From positions 62,001 through 126,000 of the forward strand of contig JANSWO010000005.1 in the NCBI GenBank assembly GCA_024743435.1: DNA of 64,000 nucleotides, written 5' to 3'. Source of the DNA: Pseudomonadaceae bacterium (GTDB taxonomy: Bacteria; Pseudomonadota; Gammaproteobacteria; Pseudomonadales; Azotimanducaceae). Shown piece by piece: positions 1-8,825 of this stretch. The notes under the pieces are model-generated. The model made no database searches, had not been told where the DNA came from, and worked only from the letters and a program-made list of their open reading frames with translations. Positions within the stretch are counted from its first letter, which is position 1, and every line of letters begins with the position of its first letter. Made by a program: the position numbers and the translations under genes.

Positions 1-288
1 GCTCCGGCTCACGCACTCGAGCATGAGAAGAATCTGGACGCATCACAGATTAGCTCCGAAAGCGTCTATGACGCTGGCAGCGCCGATATCGGCGCAATCG
101 CGGGCGTCCTGGAAGTGTTCTCCAGCACCGTCGAACACGAAGACTACGTGATGGGTGAGATGCAGCAGCGCTCGGCGGAGAGCGGTGCCCTCACCCACGT
201 AACATTCGGACGCAATGAGCCGGCGCTGCACCATCTGCACACGTCGTTTAGAGAAGCTCTGGACCTGCCACCACTCGAAGAGGTTTAG
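1..288 (+). CDS. Rieske-type ring-hydroxylating oxygenase alpha subunit, C-terminal part (5' end outside window)
   Basis: An open frame of 95 codons runs from the left edge to a TAG stop with no start inside the window. It is the C-terminal end of the catalytic alpha subunit of a Rieske non-heme iron oxygenase, which hydroxylates aromatic or related rings. The visible part carries the family's closing pattern: an acidic helix (VEHEDYVMGEMQQ), then GRNE and a final amphipathic helix HHLHTSFREAL. The complete Rieske oxygenase at 60.5-61.9 kb ends in a comparable QEVRIRHMHQTLDEYL. The [2Fe-2S] domain and iron ligands are off-window, so the substrate class cannot be judged. The frame stays open for another 48 codons after the stop (next entry). 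Confidence 0.7.
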   Translation, partial: APAHALEHEKNLDASQISSESVYDAGSADIGAIAGVLEVFSSTVEHEDYVMGEMQQRSAESGALTHVTFGRNEPALHHLHTSFREALDLPPLEEV

Positions 289-432
289 GCCCCAACTCGC
301 AAGTTTTCGGCAACAGATGTAGCTCGTATCGGATGGGGCGGCACAACCGAAAGCCAACGCAAGAAAACGATAGACGCCACACTAGCCGACATGCTCGCCG
401 GCATCGAGAAAATCGCTGAACAAGGCAAATAG
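289..432 (+). other. In-frame open continuation after the Rieske stop codon
   Basis: After the TAG at 286-288 the same frame remains open for 47 codons to a second TAG at 430-432. The translated stretch ends ADMLAGIEKIAEQGK and looks protein-like, yet it has no plausible start except an ATG 14 codons before its end. It may be chance, a C-terminal extension cut off by a nonsense change, or the remnant of another gene. I see no homology that decides this. Confidence 0.25.
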
Positions 433-457
433 ATATCCGCGCTCAACAGAATCATCG

Positions 458-1990
458 GTGCCAGCCGTGACGGATCAAACCGCACGTCTCGACACACCGC
501 TTCCCACGCGTATCAAGCTCGCTTTCGGCATTGGCGCAGTCGGCGAAACGGTTTATGTGGGCATGTTCAATACGTTCATTGCCATCTACTACAACCAGGC
601 AATCGGCCTTTCGAACACACTGATCGGAACCGCCGTTCTCCTCGCGCTGATTGGCGACGCCATCTCCGATCCAGCGATCGGCATCATCTCGGACCGTTGG
701 AAATCCAGGCTTGGGCGGCGCCACCCTTTTCTTTTCTTCGCACCCATCCCGCTGGCACTCGCGCTCTGGTGCATATTCAACCCGCCGGAGCTGCTGGCTA
801 GCAAAGAGGCGCTCGCTACCACAGCAGGGCAATGGTGGCTTTTCTGCTGGCTGGCTCTATGGACGATTCTCAGCAGGATATTCCTGACGCTGTATTCGAT
901 ACCGCATCTTGCACTCGGTGGCGAAATCGTTCGCAACCATCACGAACGCTCTCAGCTATTCAGCATCAACGCGATGTTCGGCTATGCGGCAGGTGCACTG
1001 TTCACGTTCATCGCCTGGTCGGTTTTTCTCGCCGGCGAGACGGTTGGCGCTGACGGCGTCGGCGTATCCAATCATCTACTGGCCAAGTCATACGGCCCAC
1101 TTGCTCTATTTGCCGGTGCCACCGTCCTGATTACGATCTTCCTCTGTGCCGTCGGCACCTACTCCCGCATCGGTTTTCTCAGCGCTCCAGCACAGAACCT
1201 GGAACGACTGACCCTTCTGACTTTCCTGGCGAAGATACTGGGCACGCTCAAGAACCGTAACTATCGATTCCTACTGATCGGCTTTTTCTTCTTCATGATC
1301 TCGAGCGGGCTCTACGAGACCTTCAGCATCTTCGTGGTTACCTATTTTTGGGAGCTTGGCCCGGAGGAGATTCGCTGGATCGCTCTGGCAGCGCTTCCCG
1401 GTGTGGTAGTCGGGGCATACTTGTCACCAAAGCTGATGTTGAGATTCGACAGGCGGCCAGTGCTACTCGGCGCAATCATCGGCATTGGGGTCTTCACCCA
1501 ACTCGTCATCGACCTGCGGTTGCTTGGCTGGTTCCCAGACAACGAGTCTGCCGCCTTGCTGCCGATACTTATTACGAACACATTCTTCTTCGCAACCATG
1601 CTCGGCATCGGCAGCGTCGCGGTGCTATCCATGCTCGGAGACATCATCGACGAGAACGAGCTGGCAACAGGCCTACGAGAAGAAGGCCTGTTTTACTCCG
1701 CCAGAGCCTTCTTTGCGAAAATGTCTGGCTCGGTTGGTCACTTTGTTGCCGGCATCATGCTCGACGTATTCATCAAGCTACCGTTCGAGGCGGTGCCTGG
1801 CCAGGTCGATGAAGGCGTGATCTTTAGGTTAGGTATCGCCGGCGGGCCAATCATGGCGGCCGCCGCGACGCTGTCTCTTGTGTTCTATTGGCGCTACGAC
1901 CTACCTAGAACCAAACACCAACATATTCTAAGACAACTGCAAGAGCGCAGAACTCAGCGATCAGACAACTCCTCGCCTCAAAGCCCCTAA
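458..1990 (+). CDS. MFS glycoside-pentoside-hexuronide (GPH) cation symporter
   Basis: This is a 510-residue inner-membrane transporter of the GPH branch of the major facilitator superfamily, which moves sugars, glycosides or uronides in symport with Na+ or H+. About 12 hydrophobic segments are visible. The GPH loop between helices 2 and 3 is clear: GDAISDPAIGIISDR (residues 66-80) followed by LGRRHPF (85-91). The chosen start is the GTG at 458; a GTG at 467 is also possible and neither has a strong ribosome site. It is convergent with the TonB receptor at 2023-3924, next to the uronate genes, so hexuronate or an oligo-uronide is the likely cargo (inference from position and family). The usual family length is 450-500 residues. 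Confidence 0.85.
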   Translation: MPAVTDQTARLDTPLPTRIKLAFGIGAVGETVYVGMFNTFIAIYYNQAIGLSNTLIGTAVLLALIGDAISDPAIGIISDRWKSRLGRRHPFLFFAPIPLALALWCIFNPPELLASKEALATTAGQWWLFCWLALWTILSRIFLTLYSIPHLALGGEIVRNHHERSQLFSINAMFGYAAGALFTFIAWSVFLAGETVGADGVGVSNHLLAKSYGPLALFAGATVLITIFLCAVGTYSRIGFLSAPAQNLERLTLLTFLAKILGTLKNRNYRFLLIGFFFFMISSGLYETFSIFVVTYFWELGPEEIRWIALAALPGVVVGAYLSPKLMLRFDRRPVLLGAIIGIGVFTQLVIDLRLLGWFPDNESAALLPILITNTFFFATMLGIGSVAVLSMLGDIIDENELATGLREEGLFYSARAFFAKMSGSVGHFVAGIMLDVFIKLPFEAVPGQVDEGVIFRLGIAGGPIMAAAATLSLVFYWRYDLPRTKHQHILRQLQERRTQRSDNSSPQSP

Positions 1991-2022
1991 TGCCACACTC
2001 GCTAAATCGAACCCTTGGATTG

Positions 2023-3924
2023 CTACCAAGTAAATTCAACGCCCAGTCGGGCGCGGCGGCCTAGGGAAGGAACGCCAATCGCGTCGAAGTAGCGATCATC
2101 AGCCAGGTTATCGACCGCCAACGTGAGCCGAAGCTCTGGGGTCACCTGCCAACGAGCTGAAAGATCAATCCGCTCGTACGCATCAAGCGTGCTAGCAGGC
2201 ACAGGCACCGAAGAGTCGAAACGCTCAGCGTTGCGCTGCCAGCGTAGGTTGACGTCTGTTGCATCGGTTGGCGCAAAGCCTAGCGAGCTGCCGAACCGCC
2301 AGTCCGGGCGCTGACGCAACCGACCTTCCGGTTTGAGATCGATATCGACGTAGGACGCGAAGAACCGAACGCGAAGCCGGTCTTGCCATGCGCTAGCGTG
2401 GATAGACAAGTCTGCACCGCGCATTGTGGCCTGGCTGCGATTGACGTTTGTGAACGTTGCTGCGTCGAAATCGATTAGATCGCGGTAGCCGCTTCGGAAG
2501 CCAGCGACTTCCAGTTCGAAGCCATTCCCTAAACCCGCTCGCACACCCACTTCAATGTTGCGCACCGTTTCAGGCTCGAGGTTTGAGTTGCCAACCAATG
2601 GGCTCGCTAGCGCAAAGAAGCTGGGCAGCTTAAAGCCCGTGGCGACACCGGCAAATATTGATAGCTGCTCAGTAAGTGCAACATCGGCAGACACGTTGAA
2701 TGTGGTCTCCGTAGTTTCGCCATCGGGCTTGTCCAGCCGCACACCGCCGCCAATCGAAAAATTGGAGCCTAACTCGGTCAGCGCCTCCACGAAGACGCTG
2801 GCCGTATCCCTGGACAGACTGAAGTTGGCCGGCCCAACAAACTGCACCAGACCATCGGATCGCCCGTCTTCGCGTTGCAACTGAACACCCGCCACGACGT
2901 GCAGCGTATCGAGCTGGTGCTCCGCAGTTGCGGTAGCCTCATAGCGATCGAAGCGCGTATCAAACTGGTTTGCCGGCACTCCGAAGGGGCTACGCGGGCC
3001 AGGAGCGATTCCTGGTGAGTCCGCCTGTTCTTCACGACGCAGCAGGCTCGCCCGGGCTCGAAGCACGGTGTCTGCCGACACTCGCCATTGATACGCGAGC
3101 GAGCCAACCCATTCTTCCGCAGCTCGCTCATCGCGCTGACGGAGCACCGCGAGGTCGCTACCACCACTGTCTTCGGGGTAGCTTTGTTGCTCAACATCCG
3201 CGATCGACAAATGACCATCAATACGCGCATCGCGCCAATGACGATGACCAGTAACGCGCAGAGTGTCCGCATCGAAGCTCGTTTCAGCGGCCGGATTGCG
3301 ATCCCGCACTCGGGAAGCAAACAGTCCGATCGCAGCCGTTTTTTCGGAGCCGGAACCCAGGCCAAAGTTTGTGTGACGGTACCCACGCTCACCCACGGCC
3401 AACGAGATACGCCCACCGTCGGTGGGGCGCCGGGTGATGATGTTCAACACTCCAGACAGCGCATCAGAACCGTGGACTGCGGCCGCCGGTCCACGCAGGA
3501 GTTCGATTCGCTCGACGTCCGAGACATCTAGAGTGCTGAAGTCGTAGGAACCACCGCGCGTGTTCGTTGGATCGTTCACCTGCACGCCATCGACCAGCAC
3601 CGTCGCAAAATTGCTTTCGCCACCGCGAATCGACAGCGCTGCCACACCGCCCGAACCCCCAGGCTGGCTCAGGTACACGCCCGGCAATTGCTGAACCGCG
3701 TCTGTGATTGTCGCCGGCGCTAACTGCTGAATCGCAGCGGAATCCAAGTGTGTCGCTGCACGCTCAGCATTCGACTGACTGAGCCTCGATGCCGTAACGA
3801 CCACCTCTTCGAGCGGGGCAGCAGTCGCGAGGCCATCTGGGACGGTGGCGACGACGGCGAGCACCATGGTTCGGCCCAGGAAACCGGCCAGAGGCTGGCA
3901 TCGGAGCGGGGAAGAAGGAGACAT
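2023..3924 (-). CDS. TonB-dependent outer-membrane receptor, BtuB-like
   Basis: This 633-residue outer-membrane receptor has an N-terminal export signal (hydrophobic MVLAVVATVPDGLATA), a TonB-box-like stretch (LEEVVVTASR), a plug domain with VLVDGVQVND and ERIELLRGPAAAVHGSDA, and a 22-strand-type barrel ending in the aromatic residue typical of outer-membrane proteins (GVEFTW). It imports a ligand using TonB energy. Size and plug resemble BtuB/CirA-type receptors, but no cobalamin riboswitch fits in the short 103-bp leader. It is transcribed divergently from uxuA across a palindromic operator, so I infer a uronate-containing ligand instead of vitamin B12. The ATG at 3924 is followed by a second possible start at 3867 just before the hydrophobic core. 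Confidence 0.85.
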   Translation of the reverse strand: MSPSSPLRCQPLAGFLGRTMVLAVVATVPDGLATAAPLEEVVVTASRLSQSNAERAATHLDSAAIQQLAPATITDAVQQLPGVYLSQPGGSGGVAALSIRGGESNFATVLVDGVQVNDPTNTRGGSYDFSTLDVSDVERIELLRGPAAAVHGSDALSGVLNIITRRPTDGGRISLAVGERGYRHTNFGLGSGSEKTAAIGLFASRVRDRNPAAETSFDADTLRVTGHRHWRDARIDGHLSIADVEQQSYPEDSGGSDLAVLRQRDERAAEEWVGSLAYQWRVSADTVLRARASLLRREEQADSPGIAPGPRSPFGVPANQFDTRFDRYEATATAEHQLDTLHVVAGVQLQREDGRSDGLVQFVGPANFSLSRDTASVFVEALTELGSNFSIGGGVRLDKPDGETTETTFNVSADVALTEQLSIFAGVATGFKLPSFFALASPLVGNSNLEPETVRNIEVGVRAGLGNGFELEVAGFRSGYRDLIDFDAATFTNVNRSQATMRGADLSIHASAWQDRLRVRFFASYVDIDLKPEGRLRQRPDWRFGSSLGFAPTDATDVNLRWQRNAERFDSSVPVPASTLDAYERIDLSARWQVTPELRLTLAVDNLADDRYFDAIGVPSLGRRARLGVEFTW

Positions 3925-3953
3925 TGGTCTAACTCAGCTGGTTCGAAGGGGCA

Positions 3954-3977
3954 GCCAACGTGAGCCACCACGTTGGC
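3954..3977. promoter_or_regulatory. Perfect 9-bp inverted repeat next to the uxuA operator
   Basis: The arms GCCAACGTG and CACGTTGGC are perfect complements separated by the 6-bp spacer AGCCAC. The repeat abuts the 19-bp operator-like palindrome at 3978-3996, within the divergent region between the TonB receptor and uxuA. It could bind a second regulator or form a leader hairpin for the receptor transcript. Confidence 0.5.
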
Positions 3978-3996
3978 AAACTGGCCTGACCAGTTT
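3978..3996. promoter_or_regulatory. Candidate GntR/UxuR-type operator before uxuA
   Basis: The 19-bp sequence AAACTGGCCTGACCAGTTT is a near-perfect palindrome, with 8 of 9 pairs around a central T. It resembles the UxuR/ExuR operator consensus of enterobacteria (AAATTGGTATACCAATTT). The core TGGCCTGACCA (3982-3992) ends 35 bp before the uxuA start codon. Its reverse complement TGGTCAGGCCA recurs at 18442-18452, 38 bp before the second TonB receptor. The likely ligand-responsive repressor is the FadR-type protein encoded at 8124-8825. Binding itself is inference. Confidence 0.65.
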
Positions 3997-4027
3997 ACCA
4001 TTCCAGCAACGATATCGAGCGAGTGTC

Positions 4028-5230
4028 ATGCAAGAAACCTGGCGATGGTTTGGGCCCGACGACAGCGTCAGCCTTGAGCAGATCAAACAAGCCGGAGCCA
4101 CCGGCGTGGTCACCGCGCTCGACCATATCCCCACCGGGGACGCGTGGCCTATTGCCGATATCCAGGCCAGACTCGATTTGCTCGCGGCACACGATCTAAC
4201 CTGGTCCGTCGTTGAGAGCGTACCGGTTCACAACGATATCAAGACACGTTCGGGCAACGTCGACACCTATATCGCCAACTACCAGCAGAGTCTGCGCAAC
4301 CTCGGCGCTTGCGGCATAAATCGCGTCTGCTACAACTTCATGCCGGTGGTGGACTGGACACGCACCAACCTCAGCTACGAGCTGCCAAACCAGGCCCAGG
4401 CTCTGCGCTTCGAGATGACCGACTTCGTTGCCTACGATGTCTTCGAGTTGCAGCGTGCGGGTGCCGAGAACGACTACCGTCCGGAGTTGTTGGAGAAAGC
4501 CGAGCGGCGCTACAACGCCATGGACTCGGCGGAACGTGCATTACTCGAGACCAACATCATCGCCGGCCTACCGGGCGGTGAAGGTTCCTACGATCGAGCC
4601 GGTATCACCGCCGCGATTAAGCAGTTCACCGACCTCGGCACGGATGCCTTTCGCGCGAACCTGTTCGCGTTTCTCGCCGATGTGATCCCAGCAGCAGAGG
4701 AAGCCGGAATCGCCATGGCGATACACCCCGACGACCCACCGTTTTCGCTGTTCGGCTTGCCTCGTGTGGTATCTACCGCCGATGACGCTCGGGCGCTACT
4801 GGCCGCTAAGCCAAGCCCGTCGAACGGGCTCACGATGTGCGCCGGATCCTATGGCGCCCGAGGGGATAACGATCTGATTGCCATGGTCCGCGAGTTCGGC
4901 GAACACATCCACTTCGTGCACTTACGCAACATCAGGCGTGAGGACGACGGCTCGTTCACCGAATCAGAGCACTTGGATGGTGACAACGACATCGTCGGCT
5001 TGATCACAGCCCTGCTTGATCAGGAAGACGCGCGCGCACTATCCGGTGAAGCCAATAGCCTGGCAACGATCCCGATGCGCCCGGATCATGGCCACACGAT
5101 GGGCGAAGAAATCGGTAAAGAAGGCGTCCGCCCGGGCTATTCCTACGCCGGCCGCATGAAGGGTTTGGCCGAGCTGCGCGGCGTTACGCACGCGCTCGAG
5201 GCGATACGCTCAGCAAGCAGCGCATCGTGA
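4028..5230 (+). CDS. uxuA: Mannonate dehydratase
   Basis: UxuA dehydrates D-mannonate to 2-keto-3-deoxygluconate (KDG) in the cytoplasm, using Mn2+ or Fe2+. The protein starts MQETWRWFGPDDSVSLEQI, the hallmark N-terminus of the family, which fixes the ATG at 4028 (400 residues, the usual length). The frame is open further upstream to 3845, but that start would read through the operator and add non-homologous residues. Family motifs include SVPVHNDIKTRSG, AIHPDDPPFSLFGLPR and TMCAGSYGARGDNDL, with metal-binding His and Cys residues. It is first in a three-gene operon; its TGA overlaps the GTG of uxaC by 4 nt. The palindromic operator lies just upstream. Confidence 0.95.
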   Translation: MQETWRWFGPDDSVSLEQIKQAGATGVVTALDHIPTGDAWPIADIQARLDLLAAHDLTWSVVESVPVHNDIKTRSGNVDTYIANYQQSLRNLGACGINRVCYNFMPVVDWTRTNLSYELPNQAQALRFEMTDFVAYDVFELQRAGAENDYRPELLEKAERRYNAMDSAERALLETNIIAGLPGGEGSYDRAGITAAIKQFTDLGTDAFRANLFAFLADVIPAAEEAGIAMAIHPDDPPFSLFGLPRVVSTADDARALLAAKPSPSNGLTMCAGSYGARGDNDLIAMVREFGEHIHFVHLRNIRREDDGSFTESEHLDGDNDIVGLITALLDQEDARALSGEANSLATIPMRPDHGHTMGEEIGKEGVRPGYSYAGRMKGLAELRGVTHALEAIRSASSAS

Positions 5231-6651
5231 CAAGAGCAAGTACAGGCTTGCTACACCCCGATCGGCTGCTGCCGTCAGAGCCCGTTGTTCGCGGCATTGC
5301 GCGCGAGTTGTACAACGGCGTTCGCGACCTGCCAATCATCAGCCCGCACGGACATACTGATCCGGCCTGGTTCGCCACCGATACCCCCTTTGCAAACCCG
5401 ACCGACCTGTTGATCACGCCAGACCATTACGTGTTTAGGATGCTGTTCAGCCAGGGAGTTCGCTTAGAGCAGCTAGGTATCGAACCGACAGGTCAGCCTC
5501 TGGATCGGGCGACTTCGCCGGAAGCGGTCTGGCAACTATTCGGCGACCATTATCACTTGTTCCGCGGCACGCCAACGAGAATGTGGCTAGACCATGTATT
5601 CGGCGAACTATTCGGACTCGAGACACCGCTGACGAGCGACACAGCAGCGCTGTACTTCGACGTGATCAACCAGCGACTGGCGACGCCTGGGTTTCGACCG
5701 CGCGCGCTATTTGACGCGTTCAACATAGAGCTATTGGCCACCACCGAAGCACCGCTGGACTCACTCGAACACCACGCAACGATCCAGGCCAGCGACTGGG
5801 ACGGCCGAGTCGTCACCACATTCCGGCCCGATCCCGTGGTCGACCCAGAGTTCGAAGGCTTTGCTGACAACGTCGTTGCACTCGGCGAGCTGACCGGCGA
5901 GGACACCGCAACATGGAGCGGTTATCTGGCCGCCCTACGCCAACGCCGCGCCTTTTTCAGAGAGCACGGCGCAACAGCTACCGATCATGGCCACCCGACG
6001 GCGCGTACTGCAGACCTATCGGAACAAGACTCGTCGAATCTGTTTGCCGCTGTTCGCAGCGGCTCGTTCACACAGGAGCAGGCTGAGCTGTTCCGAGCCC
6101 AGATGCTGACCGAAATGGCTGCCATGAGCATCGATGACGGTATGGTCATGCAACTCCATCCCGGCTCCTTCCGTAATCACAACCAGCCGCTTTTCGAGCG
6201 TTTCGGGCGCGACCGCGGAGCCGATATCCCTGTCGCGACCGAATACGTTTCAGCGCTGCAGCCTTTGCTCAATCGCTTCGGCGGCGAACCCGACTTTACG
6301 CTCATTCTGTTCACTCTCGATGAGACGACATATAGTCGAGAACTCGCGCCGCTGGCCGGCCACTACCCTTGCCTGCGCCTGGGCCCAGCATGGTGGTTCC
6401 ACGACTCGCCCGAGGGCATGCGACGCTTCCGGGAGCAAACCACCGAGACAGCCGGCTTCTACAATACCGTCGGCTTCAACGACGACACTCGAGCGTTCTT
6501 GTCGATCCCGGCGCGTCACGACGTTGCTCGCCGAATCGATTGCGGATTCCTGGCTCGCTTGGTCGCCGAGCATCGTCTGCGCGAAGACGAAGCAATGGAG
6601 ATAGCTCACGCTCTAACCGTCGACCTCGCGAAATCGGCGTATCGACTTTGA
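5227..6651 (+). CDS. uxaC: Glucuronate (uronate) isomerase
   Basis: UxaC interconverts D-glucuronate with D-fructuronate (and galacturonate with tagaturonate), the entry step of hexuronate breakdown. The 474-residue protein belongs to the amidohydrolase fold. The metal-site motif is visible near the N-terminus (SPHGHTDPAWF, His41 and His43), with YFDVINQRL, AMSIDDGMVMQLHPGSFRNH and HDVARRIDCGFLARLV later. It begins with GTG at 5227, overlapping the uxuA stop, which indicates translational coupling. The order uxuA-uxaC-uxuB gives a complete route from glucuronate to KDG with the third gene. Confidence 0.95.
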   Translation: MTRASTGLLHPDRLLPSEPVVRGIARELYNGVRDLPIISPHGHTDPAWFATDTPFANPTDLLITPDHYVFRMLFSQGVRLEQLGIEPTGQPLDRATSPEAVWQLFGDHYHLFRGTPTRMWLDHVFGELFGLETPLTSDTAALYFDVINQRLATPGFRPRALFDAFNIELLATTEAPLDSLEHHATIQASDWDGRVVTTFRPDPVVDPEFEGFADNVVALGELTGEDTATWSGYLAALRQRRAFFREHGATATDHGHPTARTADLSEQDSSNLFAAVRSGSFTQEQAELFRAQMLTEMAAMSIDDGMVMQLHPGSFRNHNQPLFERFGRDRGADIPVATEYVSALQPLLNRFGGEPDFTLILFTLDETTYSRELAPLAGHYPCLRLGPAWWFHDSPEGMRRFREQTTETAGFYNTVGFNDDTRAFLSIPARHDVARRIDCGFLARLVAEHRLREDEAMEIAHALTVDLAKSAYRL

Positions 6652-6667
6652 TACCACGGGTCGCTCA

Positions 6668-8137
6668 ATGACCAATCGGCTGAGCAACGAGACACTGGCG
6701 CACACGGCGGTTCGAAAGCCCGCCTATGAACGCGCCGATGTCACTTGCGGGATCGTTCACCTCGGCATTGGTGCTTTCCATCGCGCGCATCAGGCCGTGT
6801 ACACCGACGACCTTCTCGCAACCGGCGACACTCGCTGGGGAATCACCGGAGCGAGCCTGCGCAGCACCTCCGTGCGCGATACGCTAGCACCCCAGGACTT
6901 TCTCTACACGGTCTCAAGCCGAGACGGAAAAGCCGCCCCAAGCAACCGCGTGATCGGTAGTGTGCTCGATGTACTCGCGCTCTCCGAAGTCGGCCAGCTT
7001 GAGCGGTTGTGCGAACTTATCTCTCGGCCCAGCACACACGTCATCACACTGACGATCACCGAGAAGGGCTATTGCTCGGATCAACGCGGCGAGTTGGACA
7101 CGGACCACCCGGATATCCAACGCGATCTTGCAAGCCCATTGCAGCCAGTAAGCACGCCAGGCGTACTCGCTCTGGCACTGCGGCAGCGCTTCGAAACCGG
7201 CTCAAGGCCGCTCACGATTCTGAGCTGCGACAACCTGAGCGGTAACGGGCGTACGACTGCGAAGGTCGTTCGCACGATGCTGTCAGCGACCTCGCCAGAG
7301 GTCATATCCTGGCTCGATGACAACGTCGCATTTCCATCGTCCATGGTGGATCGGATCGTCCCGGCCATCACCGATTCTGCAATTGCTGAGTTCGAGAATG
7401 AAAACGGCTACCTCGACAACGGGCTGCTGACACCTGAGCCGTTCTCCCAGTGGGTGATCGAGGACAGGTTCGCCGGCGATCGGCCAGACTGGGCAAGCGC
7501 CGGCGCGCAACTGGTTCGGGACGTGCATCCATTTGAACAAGCCAAGCTTCGCCTACTCAATGCGACACATTCTGCGCTGGCCTATCTGGGTTTACTCGCT
7601 GGGTACGAGACTGTGCACGAAGCGATCAAAGATCCGGCCATCGCGCGCTACGTCCAACGCCTGCTCGATGAGGAAATCACGCCCGTCGTTGACTGCCCGA
7701 CCGGAATGAATGTCGATGATTACAAAGCCAGCGTGTTACAGCGATTCAGCAACAGCGCAGTACCCTATCGCACAGCTCAGGTTGCATCCGACGGCTCCCA
7801 AAAGCTGCCCCAACGCATCCACCCATCCTTATTCGCGCGACTTGAGCGAGGGCTGTCCTCGCCATTACTGAGCGGCGTTGTCGCAGCCTGGCTGCGTTGT
7901 TTGCAGGCACCACCCGGCGGCGTGCCTATCAACGATCCATCGGCGGCGGCAGTCGCCTCCGTCGCGCAAGCACACACAGAACCGCTTGAGCTGATACAAG
8001 CGATCGTGAAAGAGACGGATCAGTTCAATAGCCTTGCGATGCACAATCGCTTTCAGGTCGAACTAGCCGACGCGCTAGCGAAATTTCAACAACACAGGGC
8101 GACGGCTGCAATCCAGGCAATAGCTAGTCAGCGCTAA
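6668..8137 (+). CDS. uxuB: D-mannonate oxidoreductase (fructuronate reductase), mannitol dehydrogenase family
   Basis: UxuB reduces D-fructuronate to D-mannonate with NADH, between UxaC and UxuA. The 489-residue product carries the long-chain mannitol dehydrogenase N-terminal nucleotide fold (IVHLGIGAFHRAHQAVYTDD, around residues 29-48), the internal VITLTITEKGYCSD and SCDNLSGNGR motifs, and the C-terminal catalytic region (KLRLLNATHSALAYLG). It sits 16 nt after uxaC. Its last 14 bases overlap the convergent GntR regulator gene, so the two transcripts are antisense at their ends. A related mannitol or altronate dehydrogenase is possible by family alone, but the neighbours point to fructuronate. 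Confidence 0.92.
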   Translation: MTNRLSNETLAHTAVRKPAYERADVTCGIVHLGIGAFHRAHQAVYTDDLLATGDTRWGITGASLRSTSVRDTLAPQDFLYTVSSRDGKAAPSNRVIGSVLDVLALSEVGQLERLCELISRPSTHVITLTITEKGYCSDQRGELDTDHPDIQRDLASPLQPVSTPGVLALALRQRFETGSRPLTILSCDNLSGNGRTTAKVVRTMLSATSPEVISWLDDNVAFPSSMVDRIVPAITDSAIAEFENENGYLDNGLLTPEPFSQWVIEDRFAGDRPDWASAGAQLVRDVHPFEQAKLRLLNATHSALAYLGLLAGYETVHEAIKDPAIARYVQRLLDEEITPVVDCPTGMNVDDYKASVLQRFSNSAVPYRTAQVASDGSQKLPQRIHPSLFARLERGLSSPLLSGVVAAWLRCLQAPPGGVPINDPSAAAVASVAQAHTEPLELIQAIVKETDQFNSLAMHNRFQVELADALAKFQQHRATAAIQAIASQR

Positions 8138-8825
8138 AGTGTTGCGCAGCGGCTGCAGTGGATGCTTCCAGGTGCCGACGCATGGCGTCGCGCGCCGCAT
8201 CAGGGTCGCGAGCTTCGAGCGCCACGACAATCGCCCGATGCTCTTCCAACGCCGGGAACGTGCCTTCTTCCAGGATCAGGCGATGAAAGCCTTTACTGAG
8301 ATCGGACTGTGCGCGTAATCGCCAAAGCCATTCGATGGTGCTGGCGAGAGCCGCGTTCTCAGTCGCTCGGGCAATCGCTGCATGAAAGCGACCATCTACC
8401 GCTTCCATATCTGGCGTTCGATCGGTGCTTTCCATCTGCTCATAGATCGCTCGTATCTCACCAAGCTGTTCCTGCGTCATTCGCTCGGCAGCGAGCGCGC
8501 AAGCCTCAGGCTCGACCAACAAACGCAACTCCAGAATCTCGAACGGTCCCGGTCCATCATCGGTGAGCGCGATGCGGCGTACTCCGTCAGCCACGTAAAT
8601 TCCCGAGCCGGTCCGAACATCAATCACACCGGATACTTCAAGAGCAATCATCGCCTCGCGGATGGTGGGCCGGCTGACTTGCAGCATGTCGGCCAGCTCG
8701 CGCTCCGACGGCAGCCGGTCTCCCGGCTGGATCTCGCCGCTGGCGATTCGCTCGGCGATTCGACGAGCAACCCGAACGTAGAGGCGTTCGTTGCTTTCGA
8801 TCGGTGCGAAGGTCGGTGTGCTCAT
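8124..8825 (-). CDS. FadR-subfamily GntR transcriptional regulator, UxuR/ExuR-like
   Basis: This 233-residue DNA-binding regulator has an N-terminal winged helix (ERIASGEIQPGDRLPSEREL through SRPTIREAMIALE, about residues 25-65) and a C-terminal all-helical FCD ligand domain (EILELRLLVEPEACALAAER onward, with His residues suited to metal/ligand binding). In the UxuR/ExuR/KdgR members of this family the ligand is a uronate or its breakdown product and the protein is a repressor. Its ATG overlaps the stop of the upstream oxidoreductase gene (ATGA), so it ends the long minus-strand series. The palindromes at 3978-3996 and 18442-18452 are its most likely sites. The target assignment is inference. 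Confidence 0.88.
   Translation of the reverse strand: MSTPTFAPIESNERLYVRVARRIAERIASGEIQPGDRLPSERELADMLQVSRPTIREAMIALEVSGVIDVRTGSGIYVADGVRRIALTDDGPGPFEILELRLLVEPEACALAAERMTQEQLGEIRAIYEQMESTDRTPDMEAVDGRFHAAIARATENAALASTIEWLWRLRAQSDLSKGFHRLILEEGTFPALEEHRAIVVALEARDPDAARDAMRRHLEASTAAAAQHFSAD

Noticed and set aside
3845-4027. Longer N-terminus for uxuA
   Set aside because: The frame is open, but the family begins MxxTWRWFGP at 4028; the extension would translate the operator and overlaps the TonB receptor start region.
3925-4027. Cobalamin riboswitch before the BtuB-like receptor
   Set aside because: The divergent leader is only about 103 bp and holds two palindromes; no B12-box-like sequence was seen and the space is too short for the full aptamer.
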